A DNA stretch of 5,285 nucleotides from Thermoplasmata archaeon (GTDB lineage Archaea > Thermoplasmatota > Thermoplasmata > Thermoplasmatales > Thermoplasmataceae), in contig JAKBGP010000161.1 in assembly GCA_021833045.1 (NCBI GenBank), positions 1 to 5,285 on the forward strand, written 5' to 3'. Positions 1-4,927 of the stretch are shown here, in pieces (the first letter of the stretch is position 1; each line of letters opens with the position of its first letter). The notes beneath the pieces are model-generated. The model worked only from the letters and a program-made list of their open reading frames with translations. It was not told where the DNA came from and made no database searches. The position numbers and the translations under genes were made by a program.

Positions 1-1
1 A

Positions 2-241
2 GGAATAAATCCTGAGAAGGTAAAACTTGGTGAAATAATGTCAACCGATATCAGAAGCATTCCTGAGGACACACCAACAAGGAAGGTTACTGTAATAATG
101 AGCAAAAACGGAATAAGAAGGATACTGGTTGGAAGAAATGGCAAATTTGTAGGGATTATAACTTCAAGGGATATTCTTAGAATTTTCGAAGACTATGTAG
201 AAAATGTAGAAAATGTGGCAGGCAAATATGGCCTGCTCTAA
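2..241 (+). CDS. CBS-domain protein, C-terminal part (5' end outside window)
   Basis: The reading frame is open from base 2 to the TAA at 239-241, giving 79 visible residues. The first ATG in view (38) lies inside a conserved motif, so it is not the true start: the open frame before it reads GINPEKVKLGEIM, the usual entry into a CBS repeat. The pattern that follows is one CBS motif: an EIMS turn, a dynamic 'T..KV...M..NGIRRILV' helix-strand unit, then 'GKFVGIITSRDILR'. CBS domains normally pair to bind adenine nucleotides (AMP, ATP, SAM) and act as regulatory modules, so at least one more CBS copy probably lies upstream. Nothing enzymatic is seen after the motif; only a short tail follows, containing a duplicated V-E-N. 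The whole protein could be a bare CBS-pair protein or a larger protein ending in CBS. The ligand cannot be told from this fragment. Confidence 0.85.
   Translation, partial: GINPEKVKLGEIMSTDIRSIPEDTPTRKVTVIMSKNGIRRILVGRNGKFVGIITSRDILRIFEDYVENVENVAGKYGLL
195..216 (+). repeat. In-frame 9-base tandem duplication
   Basis: The unit atgtagaaa occurs twice back to back (195-203 and 204-212), followed by a partial third copy (atgt). It sits in the tail of the CBS-domain gene and encodes V-E-N twice. As it is a multiple of three it preserves the frame. It looks like a simple slippage duplication and has no evident function. Confidence 0.7.
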
Positions 242-262
242 ACATTCATTCGTAAATTTTCA

Positions 263-270
263 TTTTTTTT
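263..270 (+). terminator. T8 tract after the CBS-domain gene
   Basis: A run of eight T residues lies 22 bases after the stop codon of the CBS-domain gene, in an AT-rich stretch (aaattttcatttttttt). There is no stable hairpin before it. Archaeal RNA polymerase can terminate on U-rich stretches without a hairpin, so this is the likely end of the plus-strand transcript. Inferred from sequence only. Confidence 0.5.
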
Positions 271-300
271 AGAATGGCATTTTGCTCAACATGAAGATTG

Positions 301-306
301 AAAAAA
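301..306 (-). terminator. Possible T6 tract after the exonuclease gene
   Basis: On the minus strand a run of six T residues lies 22-27 bases after the stop codon of the exonuclease gene. It could serve as a short intrinsic U-tract terminator for that leftward transcript. The run is short and the region is AT-rich, so chance occurrence is quite possible. Confidence 0.3.
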
Positions 307-327
307 TGAATTGCAACAAATTTCGTT

Positions 328-951
328 TCAATATTTAAAAATGGATTTGTAAAGTTCTATTACATCATGAACGTCACCAAGGGAATATTCACGTAGTTTT
401 TTAGAATCATTTTTCCACAAAAATTCAACGGCTTCAGCTGGATTCATACCATCAATCTGAATATTTTCTTTGACTCTCATTAGGTCAAGTTCATTATATA
501 ACTCGGAATTTACTATTTTCCTGAGGCTCCTGATATTGTAATCTCCTGTTTTTACTCTCATATCAAGAGCACAGGCATACATCATGTCAAGTAAATAAGA
601 TGTACCAAAGAAAAATTTCAATGCAAACAACTGTTTGGAGTATGGTAAGCTAACCAATTTTGTGTTTATCAGTGTAATATCATAACTCACGTGGTTATAG
701 CCGATGATAACTTCTGGCTGATATGAATCCACAAAATCCTGTAACTGGAACAGGAGATCATATTCGTTATAATTACTGGGATCAGCCATTATTACATCAT
801 ATTTTCCCTGAAGCGTTCCTACAGATACTGCTACTATTGATTCATTTCTCAAAAATCCTTCCTTCACCAGTGTTTCCAGGTCGAGGGCAAGGACACGAGT
901 TGCCCCATTTATTCTTCTTCTGATTCTAGAAAGTCCTATATCAATGTCCAT
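328..951 (-). CDS. Stand-alone DEDDy 3'-5' exonuclease, related to the family B polymerase proofreading domain
   Basis: The 207-residue protein carries the three exonuclease motifs of the DnaQ/ribonuclease H-like fold in order. Exo I is LALDLET with D24 and E26. Exo II is IIGYNHVSYD with N86 and D91, matching the N..xYD/FD form of family B DNA polymerases. Exo III is YSLGD with Y189 and D193 (YxxxD, the DEDDy subclass). A strand 'YLLDMM' around 120-124 resembles the segment that often follows Exo II. All four predicted metal-binding acids are present, so two-metal-ion 3'-5' hydrolysis of nucleic acid ends is expected. There is no polymerase domain and no room for one: the frame ends at 328 and the N-terminal extension is only about 20 residues (basic, RIRRR at 9-13). 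ATG at 951 is the only sensible start; it has a TATA-like element about 20-30 bases upstream and no Shine-Dalgarno, so the message is probably leaderless. Substrate (DNA or RNA, repair or decay) is unknown. It diverges from an unrecognised gene at 1002. Confidence 0.8.
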   Translation of the reverse strand: MDIDIGLSRIRRRINGATRVLALDLETLVKEGFLRNESIVAVSVGTLQGKYDVIMADPSNYNEYDLLFQLQDFVDSYQPEVIIGYNHVSYDITLINTKLVSLPYSKQLFALKFFFGTSYLLDMMYACALDMRVKTGDYNIRSLRKIVNSELYNELDLMRVKENIQIDGMNPAEAVEFLWKNDSKKLREYSLGDVHDVIELYKSIFKY

Positions 952-968
952 TGAGTATAATTGTTTAG

Positions 969-980
969 ATAATATTATAA
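969..980. promoter_or_regulatory. Palindromic TATA-like element, probable shared divergent promoter
   Basis: The 50-base spacer between the exonuclease start (951) and the start at 1002 contains ATAATATTAT at 969-978, a perfect 10-base palindrome, extended by AA on the plus strand. Its centre is about 28 bases before the plus-strand ATG and about 22 bases before the minus-strand ATG. These distances suit an archaeal TATA box driving leaderless or nearly leaderless transcripts in both directions. Neither start codon has a Shine-Dalgarno sequence. I see no second AT-rich box that would serve either gene better. Confidence 0.55.
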
Positions 981-1001
981 CTATTTCTTTATTTCCCGAT
1001 C

Positions 1002-1394
1002 ATGCACTTCACAAATAGAATATACCTGAATGAACAGGTAGATATGCAGAAACTTGGAAATCTTGTATTAAGCTTCTTCAAGGAAGAGGGATTTATTACT
1101 CAGAGAATTAATCTGGATCACACTCAAATTATTCAGGCAAAGAAAGGTGGTATAATGAGGGCTCTTCTTTCTACAAATAAGGCTTTCACCATTATAGTTA
1201 AAGGTGATCCAAACAATATAGATGTAATTATGGGAATACGGGAATGGATAGAAGAGGATTCAGAGTCAAAGTTGAAAACGGCAATAAAAACTCCGATTTC
1301 ATTCTTTGAATCGGTACCAGAGGCAATTTGGGCCTACGAACTTGAACACCATCTTTGGAATCATCTCGAAACCAACATTGAACTAGGCATATAG
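1002..1394 (+). CDS. Conserved-looking protein of unknown function, 130 residues
   Basis: I do not recognise this protein as a named family. It is a soluble-looking polypeptide with no signal peptide, no membrane span and no cysteine. Residues 13-31 look like an amphipathic helix ending in a 'FFKEEGF' turn. Residues 32-82 look like alternating strands, including KKGGIMRAL (47-55), FTIIVKG (62-68) and VIMGIREWI (75-83). The C-terminal part is helical and aromatic, with W110, Y112, H116, H117, W119 and H121 close together. The strand pattern is vaguely reminiscent of small alpha/beta domains seen in archaeal zinc-ribbon proteins of unknown function, but no zinc ribbon is present and I do not assert homology. 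The ATG at 1002 is secure: the frame is closed by a TAA at 978-980 and no other start lies between. There is no Shine-Dalgarno; the shared TATA-like element lies at about -28. It is convergent with purC, 31 bases away. Codon use and composition resemble the neighbours. Confidence 0.75.
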   Translation: MHFTNRIYLNEQVDMQKLGNLVLSFFKEEGFITQRINLDHTQIIQAKKGGIMRALLSTNKAFTIIVKGDPNNIDVIMGIREWIEEDSESKLKTAIKTPISFFESVPEAIWAYELEHHLWNHLETNIELGI

Positions 1395-1425
1395 AGATTG
1401 CAATTTCCAAAATATGTAGGAATAT

Positions 1426-2316
1426 TCACCAGTTTTGACCGGTGATCCTTTCGTACATTGTACGATATAATTTTGATGTTGATTCTATAATATTTTTTGG
1501 TAGGGCTTCAATATCTGGTTCCTTCTCCCCTTTTCCTCTTGCCTCATACAGTCTATCGTAATAGCCATTGTCCCTGTAATATTTTCTGACACTTTCCTTT
1601 GAAAGTTCCACGATTTTCCCATTTTCATATTCCTGCATTTCCCAGAACCTGTCCTCATCCGCCGTCCCGAATGTGTCCACAATTATTATTTCCCTGCCAT
1701 CTCCAAGCGCAAATTCCTTCTTTCCATCTGCATGAATTAGTCCTCTTTTTCCTACTTCGTCCTGAATCTTTCTATCAATTTTTGCAATGATATCACGTAT
1801 TTTATATACTTCCTCTTCTGTCAATCCACCAATTTCTGAAGCTTCTCGAAAATTCAGAGGTCTATCAGTTTTTTCAAATTTTGTTGTCATTTCAAAAAAT
1901 GGCTCATCTAGCTTCTCTCCCTTTTCAGGAATATGATTCATCCCGAGGTCTTCCTTTTTGATTTTTCCAGACTTAATTCTATCAACAAGTGTACCAGCCG
2001 CATAATGTCTCATTACAAATTCCAGTGGGATGAGAAAGTTGATCCAGTGTTTAGATCCACCAGACTCATTTACTCGGTATTTCCTGACCTCCATTTCATT
2101 ATTTGCTTTCATGGAGAGAAAATGAGTTTTGATTCCCAGGTTCTTCTGAACAAAATCAAACCAGTAAGCAGAAGTTCTGCAAACTGATTCCCCCTTATTG
2201 GGCACATTGACCGGTATAATTTTATCAAAAACAGAGATCCTGTCCGAAAATTTAAAAATTAGAGTGTTTCCATTGTCATATACATCCTTAACCTTTCCCT
2301 TTCTGATCAGTTCCAT
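1426..2316 (-). CDS. purC: Phosphoribosylaminoimidazole-succinocarboxamide synthase (SAICAR synthetase)
   Basis: PurC joins aspartate to CAIR with ATP to make SAICAR, a late step of de novo IMP synthesis, in the cytoplasm. The 296-residue protein shows the family landmarks: the ATP-binding start GKVKDVYD (7-14), SDRISVFD (24-31), VPNKG and a following S-x-x-WF (38-53), EFVMRHYAAGTL (99-110), the substrate loop GEKLDEPFFEMTTKFE (133-148), HADGKKEFAL (195-204) and DTFGTADEDRFW (214-225), ending in an 'SVRKYYRDNGYY'-type helix. It is longer than most bacterial PurC (about 240) and closer in length to the long form. Two signatures deviate from the common consensus: DGKKEFA where D-x-K-hydrophobic-E-F-G is usual, and DTFGTADEDR where DE-x-x-TPDS-x-R is usual. 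Start ATG at 2316 precedes the ATP-binding motif by six residues. There is no Shine-Dalgarno; it may be read from its own weak promoter or from the monooxygenase gene 33 bases upstream. Confidence 0.93.
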   Translation of the reverse strand: MELIRKGKVKDVYDNGNTLIFKFSDRISVFDKIIPVNVPNKGESVCRTSAYWFDFVQKNLGIKTHFLSMKANNEMEVRKYRVNESGGSKHWINFLIPLEFVMRHYAAGTLVDRIKSGKIKKEDLGMNHIPEKGEKLDEPFFEMTTKFEKTDRPLNFREASEIGGLTEEEVYKIRDIIAKIDRKIQDEVGKRGLIHADGKKEFALGDGREIIIVDTFGTADEDRFWEMQEYENGKIVELSKESVRKYYRDNGYYDRLYEARGKGEKEPDIEALPKNIIESTSKLYRTMYERITGQNW

Positions 2317-2339
2317 GGAGGTATATTATCATCCTTTAG

Positions 2340-2355
2340 ATTTAGATTTCTAAAT
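2340..2355. repeat. Inverted repeat over the monooxygenase stop codon, upstream of purC
   Basis: ATTTAGA (2340-2346) and TCTAAAT (2349-2355) form a perfect inverted repeat with 7-base arms and a 2-base spacer. It covers the stop codon of the ABM-domain gene (2350-2352) and lies 24-39 bases before the purC start, exactly where a promoter or operator would be expected. The spacer is too short for an RNA hairpin loop, so if functional it would be a protein-binding palindrome. AT-rich palindromes of this size also arise by chance. Confidence 0.4.
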
Positions 2356-2649
2356 TTCCTGTATGATTTCGTGAATTTTGAGTACTGGACGATCAAGTAT
2401 TGCCCCCTGTGGCATTGGCATAGAATGTGATTCTTTGAAGTCAGAGGAATCTGTCCAGGTATCAAAGTCCTTCCTATTGTCCCACAGAGTCATAACAACG
2501 TATTCGTCATCATTTCCCGTTGGTTTAAGTATATAATTCCTGACAAAACCGTGAAATTTCTTCAGGTTAGACTGTCTATTCTTGAATCTTTCCTCAAATT
2601 CATTTCTAAAGTCTCTGGCAACCCTGATCCTGTTTTCAACAACAATCAT
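2350..2649 (-). CDS. ABM-domain protein, probable IsdG-type heme-degrading monooxygenase
   Basis: This 99-residue protein has the dimeric alpha-beta barrel (ABM) layout: a starting strand MIVVENRIRV, a helix with 'FEERFKNR', a 'FHGFVRNYIL' strand, then 'DEYVVMTLWDNRKDFDTWTDSSDF' followed by 'ESH'. The Asn, Trp and His characteristic of IsdG/IsdI heme oxygenases are all present and well spaced (N6, W65, H75 here; N6/W66/H76 in IsdI from family knowledge). This supports oxygen-dependent heme opening, perhaps for iron recovery or heme control, though related ABM proteins act on other substrates. A frame extension to TTG at 2658 exists, but I chose ATG at 2649: it gives the family's usual N-terminus and sits 22-30 bases from a clear TATA box, while the TTG would be too close to it. 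It is the first gene before purC, 33 bases away and on the same strand; a functional tie to purine synthesis is not evident. Confidence 0.8.
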   Translation of the reverse strand: MIVVENRIRVARDFRNEFEERFKNRQSNLKKFHGFVRNYILKPTGNDDEYVVMTLWDNRKDFDTWTDSSDFKESHSMPMPQGAILDRPVLKIHEIIQEI

Positions 2650-2670
2650 AATTATCAATAGTTAATTGTT

Positions 2671-2679
2671 ATATTATAA
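2671..2679 (-). promoter_or_regulatory. TATA box for the ABM monooxygenase gene
   Basis: The minus strand reads TTATAATAT here, 22-30 bases before the ATG at 2649. This is the expected position for an archaeal TATA box producing a leaderless transcript. It would lie only 13-21 bases before the alternative TTG at 2658, which argues against that start. Confidence 0.55.
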
Positions 2680-2740
2680 TTTCCAGATCTTTGGGAATAG
2701 AAGTTAAAAAGAATTTGCCATAGATATGGACAGAACATCT

Positions 2741-2749
2741 AATAATATT
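2741..2749 (+). promoter_or_regulatory. TATA-like element for the cyclophilin gene
   Basis: AATAATATT lies 26-34 bases before the ATG at 2775. No Shine-Dalgarno precedes that ATG, so a leaderless or very short-leader transcript is likely. The alternative TTG start at 2748 lies inside this element, which makes it improbable as the initiation codon. Confidence 0.45.
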
Positions 2750-2774
2750 GATTGCAATAGACCCCTTGGTACGT

Positions 2775-3230
2775 ATGAAGGTAGCTGAATTTAAAACAAC
2801 GGCTGGAAATTTTAAGGTACAGTTAGATGAGGAGAACATGCCCATAACTGCAGGAAATTTTATTACCCTTGCAAAAAAGGGGTTTTACGATGGTACAATT
2901 TTTCACAGAGTAATTGATGGGTTTATGATACAGGGAGGAGACCCTAAGGGAACCGGAATGGGTGGACCAGGATATACGATCAAAGATGAATTCTCCAAGG
3001 ACAATCACAACAAAAAAGGAACCATATCAATGGCAAATGCTGGGCCGAATACAGGTGGAAGTCAATTTTTTATAAACCTTGTGGATAATCTTTACCTTGA
3101 TGGAAAACACCCAGTATTTGGGAAAGTTATTGAGGGGATGCCAGTTGTTGAAGCCATAGGAAAAACAAAGACTGACAGAAATGATAGACCTGTTTCCCAG
3201 GTCAAAATCATCAAATGCACTATTCTTTGA
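2775..3230 (+). CDS. Cyclophilin-type peptidyl-prolyl cis-trans isomerase
   Basis: The 151-residue protein is a compact single-domain cyclophilin without signal peptide, so it acts in the cytoplasm, speeding proline cis-trans isomerisation during protein folding. It contains '[13 protein letters not shown]', '[15 protein letters not shown]' (43-57), '[11 protein letters not shown]', '[16 protein letters not shown]' (85-100) and '[11 protein letters not shown]' (108-118). Against human cyclophilin A the catalytic Arg (R45), Phe (F50), Gln (Q53), Phe (F99) and His (H112) are kept; the Trp121 equivalent is tyrosine (Y107), a change associated in bacterial and some other cyclophilins with weak cyclosporin binding. 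A frame extension to TTG at 2748 adds nine residues, but ATG at 2775 gives the family's usual start and agrees with the TATA position. Its last 11 bases overlap the end of pncB on the other strand, leaving no space for a terminator between them. Distribution of cyclophilins in archaea is patchy, so the gene may have a history of transfer; nothing in composition shows it. Confidence 0.93.
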   Translation: MKVAEFKTTAGNFKVQLDEENMPITAGNFITLAKKGFYDGTIFHRVIDGFMIQGGDPKGTGMGGPGYTIKDEFSKDNHNKKGTISMANAGPNTGGSQFFINLVDNLYLDGKHPVFGKVIEGMPVVEAIGKTKTDRNDRPVSQVKIIKCTIL

Positions 3231-4395
3231 ACTGATTCATCAGTTCCATAGCCATTTTTATACTTCTTTCTCTGATTTTCCCCGCGTTAAGTTTTGGTGA
3301 AGTCCTCTTCCCTTTATGAATGATCTGTTTAAGCAATGGAGTCATTTCACCGTGATCCTTGCAAACCTGTTTTTCATTGAACAACCCTATGGTAGTGAAA
3401 CCGCACTTATCACATCTATACACGTTCTTCATCCCAGATAATTTTCCCCTCTTTGTTATTGGCCTGCCATCAATTTCAACGATATCCATTGCAAAATCAA
3501 TTGAACGAGCCGAAGCAATTGAGGTTCCTACTCCAAAACTATCAACTCCTGCATCTTTTAGTTCCTGGATCTGCTCCTTCTTCAAACCTCCAGATACCAT
3601 TATTTTGATTTTGGAGAAACCTCTAATATCAAGCTCCCATCTAATTTCCCTGATTATTTGTGGAAAATTTCCCCTCCTTGATGAGGGTGTGTCAATCCTT
3701 ATGAAATCAATTTGTGGGAACTTTTCAGCAGCTTCAATTGCCTTGAACTTTTCGTCACCAAATGTGTCTATCAAAAGAGTTCTTGTGCCAGCTGGAAAAT
3801 TATTTGCAATATATTCCCATGCTTTTTCCTCTCCCATTAAAAGAGCCACTGAATGAGGCATTGTACCTGAAGGTTCAATTCCAATTGCCTCGGCACCGAG
3901 TATTCCGGATACACCAGCGGCTCCACCAATATATGCTGCTCTGTCGATCATAGGTGATATGCCCGGATGCATTCTCCTAATGCCAAAGGAGACATATGGT
4001 TTTGGATGGCAGGCCATATAGACTTTTGTTGCCTCTGTACTTATTCCGGACGATTGACATATAAAACCAAGAATAGAGGTTTCCAGTTCCATTATTTCAG
4101 AATAATTCCCCTTCATTACAATAAATGGAATTGACCTGCCCAGGGAATCCCTCGTCGCCATAAGAGTACCCTCTGGAATTGCCCACACATCGATATTTCT
4201 GCCTTCTAACAGATTAGTTACCTCCTCCAGACCTGTAAAGTTAATCCATTGTTCGCTGACGGAGGATGTAATTTCAGCAACTACAATCTTCTTTTCTGGC
4301 ATTACAAGATTCAGTGTTCTGCTGAAATATACATCGCTTGCCTTTCCATCAATTATCTCCCTCTCTTTCGCAATAAAGAACTTTCCTTCACTCAT
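3220..4395 (-). CDS. pncB: Nicotinate phosphoribosyltransferase, Thermoplasma type with C-terminal zinc knuckle
   Basis: The enzyme converts nicotinate and PRPP to nicotinate mononucleotide, the entry step of the Preiss-Handler branch of NAD synthesis. The 391-residue protein shows an N-terminal domain (to about 100), then the alpha/beta-barrel: ELETSILGF (103-111), FGIRRMHP (137-144, base- and phosphate-binding Arg/His region), a glycine-rich stretch (157-167), GTMPHS (177-182), LIDTFGD (208-214), [12 protein letters not shown] (233-244), and the phosphate-binding loops MVSGGL (266-271) and FGVGTS (287-292). The tail carries C328-x2-C331 and C345-x2-H348, a probable zinc knuckle as described for the T. 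acidophilum enzyme. ATG at 4395 overlaps the end of pncA by 8 bases and is preceded by GGTGAA five bases upstream, so its translation is probably coupled to pncA. The 3' end overlaps the convergent cyclophilin gene by 11 bases. Length and motifs look complete. Confidence 0.93.
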   Translation of the reverse strand: MSEGKFFIAKEREIIDGKASDVYFSRTLNLVMPEKKIVVAEITSSVSEQWINFTGLEEVTNLLEGRNIDVWAIPEGTLMATRDSLGRSIPFIVMKGNYSEIMELETSILGFICQSSGISTEATKVYMACHPKPYVSFGIRRMHPGISPMIDRAAYIGGAAGVSGILGAEAIGIEPSGTMPHSVALLMGEEKAWEYIANNFPAGTRTLLIDTFGDEKFKAIEAAEKFPQIDFIRIDTPSSRRGNFPQIIREIRWELDIRGFSKIKIMVSGGLKKEQIQELKDAGVDSFGVGTSIASARSIDFAMDIVEIDGRPITKRGKLSGMKNVYRCDKCGFTTIGLFNEKQVCKDHGEMTPLLKQIIHKGKRTSPKLNAGKIRERSIKMAMELMNQFKE

Positions 4396-4927
4396 TTAGA
4401 TTCACCAGTTCACCTGATTTAATTGTTTTAACACCGTACAGCCTTTTCATCTGATTAAGTGCCAGATTGTGATCTTCCTCTCTAAGGGATGCGCACAGGT
4501 CATCGATTATTGTGATATTATAGTATCTAAAAAATGCACCTGCAACTGTATGAAGAACGCAAATATCTGTACTTATACCGAAAATATAAACTTCCCTTAT
4601 TTCCTTAGCTCTAAGAAAACCGTCAAGATCACTTTGAAAAAATGCATCATAGAATCTTTTTTCAATGTGGTATGCATTTATTTTATCTAAATTTCCATAC
4701 AGGAATGAACCCGGAGTATTTCTTAAACAATGTTCACCCCAAACACGAAACTCTGGATCATTTGTCATGTGTGAATCAAGTGTAAGTACGACTGTTTCTG
4801 ATGAATCTATTTTTTTCAGGAATTCTTCAGCCTTTGTTGCAACCTTTCTCGCATTTTCTGACCCGAATTTCCCATCTACAAAATCTACTACAAAATCAAC
4901 ACCGATGAAAGCCCTATCTGAGTTCAT
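4388..4927 (-). CDS. pncA: Nicotinamidase (isochorismatase-family hydrolase)
   Basis: PncA deamidates nicotinamide to nicotinate, supplying the substrate of the next gene. The 179-residue protein has the cysteine-hydrolase triad: D11 in IGVDFVVDF, K90 in HIEKRFYDAF, and C123 in GISTDICVLHT, which also holds the family's cis-peptide oxyanion segment. The metal site is DSH (D51, H53) and EHC (H66); the third ligand, usually His in 'DWHPxNHxSF', aligns with D57 in DSHMTNDPEF. The 'NTPGSF' loop after H66 matches the family's GTPGA element. I chose ATG at 4927: it gives the usual short N-terminus and has GGGTGG four bases upstream. Longer frames from ATG 4954 or TTG 4960 would add 9-11 non-conserved residues and more overlap with cysS. 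The start overlaps cysS by 14 bases and the end overlaps pncB by 8. A different isochorismatase-family substrate is possible, but the neighbouring pncB makes nicotinamidase the best call. Confidence 0.9.
   Translation of the reverse strand: MNSDRAFIGVDFVVDFVDGKFGSENARKVATKAEEFLKKIDSSETVVLTLDSHMTNDPEFRVWGEHCLRNTPGSFLYGNLDKINAYHIEKRFYDAFFQSDLDGFLRAKEIREVYIFGISTDICVLHTVAGAFFRYYNITIIDDLCASLREEDHNLALNQMKRLYGVKTIKSGELVNLNE
4401..4415 (-). promoter_or_regulatory. Ribosome binding site of pncB, two GGTGAA copies inside pncA
   Basis: On the minus strand GGTGAA occurs at 4406-4401, five bases before the pncB ATG, and AGGTGAA at 4415-4409, thirteen bases before it. Both match the archaeal anti-Shine-Dalgarno (complement of the 16S 3' end). 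The nearer copy has standard spacing and fixes the pncB start. Both copies lie within the last codons of pncA. Confidence 0.7.

Noticed and set aside
723..923. 66-codon plus-strand frame opposite the exonuclease, and the 60-codon minus-strand frame at 1228-1410
   Set aside because: Each sits on the reverse strand of a better-supported gene and has low-complexity proline/phenylalanine/leucine-rich sequence without motifs.
1395..1425. Possible bidirectional terminator between the convergent ends of the unknown gene and purC
   Set aside because: The 31 bases hold only a short GAATATTC palindrome at 1420-1427; I see no T-run of five or more on either strand and no hairpin.
1933..2187. Plus-strand open frames opposite purC (also 1599-1790) and the frame-shifted minus-strand frame at 1485-1682
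   Set aside because: All lie inside purC, whose motifs are continuous from start to stop, so these are shadows and purC is not frameshifted.
2650..2658. TTG start extending the ABM monooxygenase by three residues
   Set aside because: The TATA box would be too close, and the family's usual N-terminus begins at the ATG at 2649.
2748..2774. TTG start extending the cyclophilin by nine residues
   Set aside because: The extension is not typical of the family and the TTG lies within the likely TATA element.
3359..3856. 165-codon open frame on the plus strand opposite pncB
   Set aside because: It lies wholly antisense to a well-supported pncB, has no recognisable motif, promoter or ribosome binding site, and its serine/proline/isoleucine-rich composition is that of a reverse-strand shadow.
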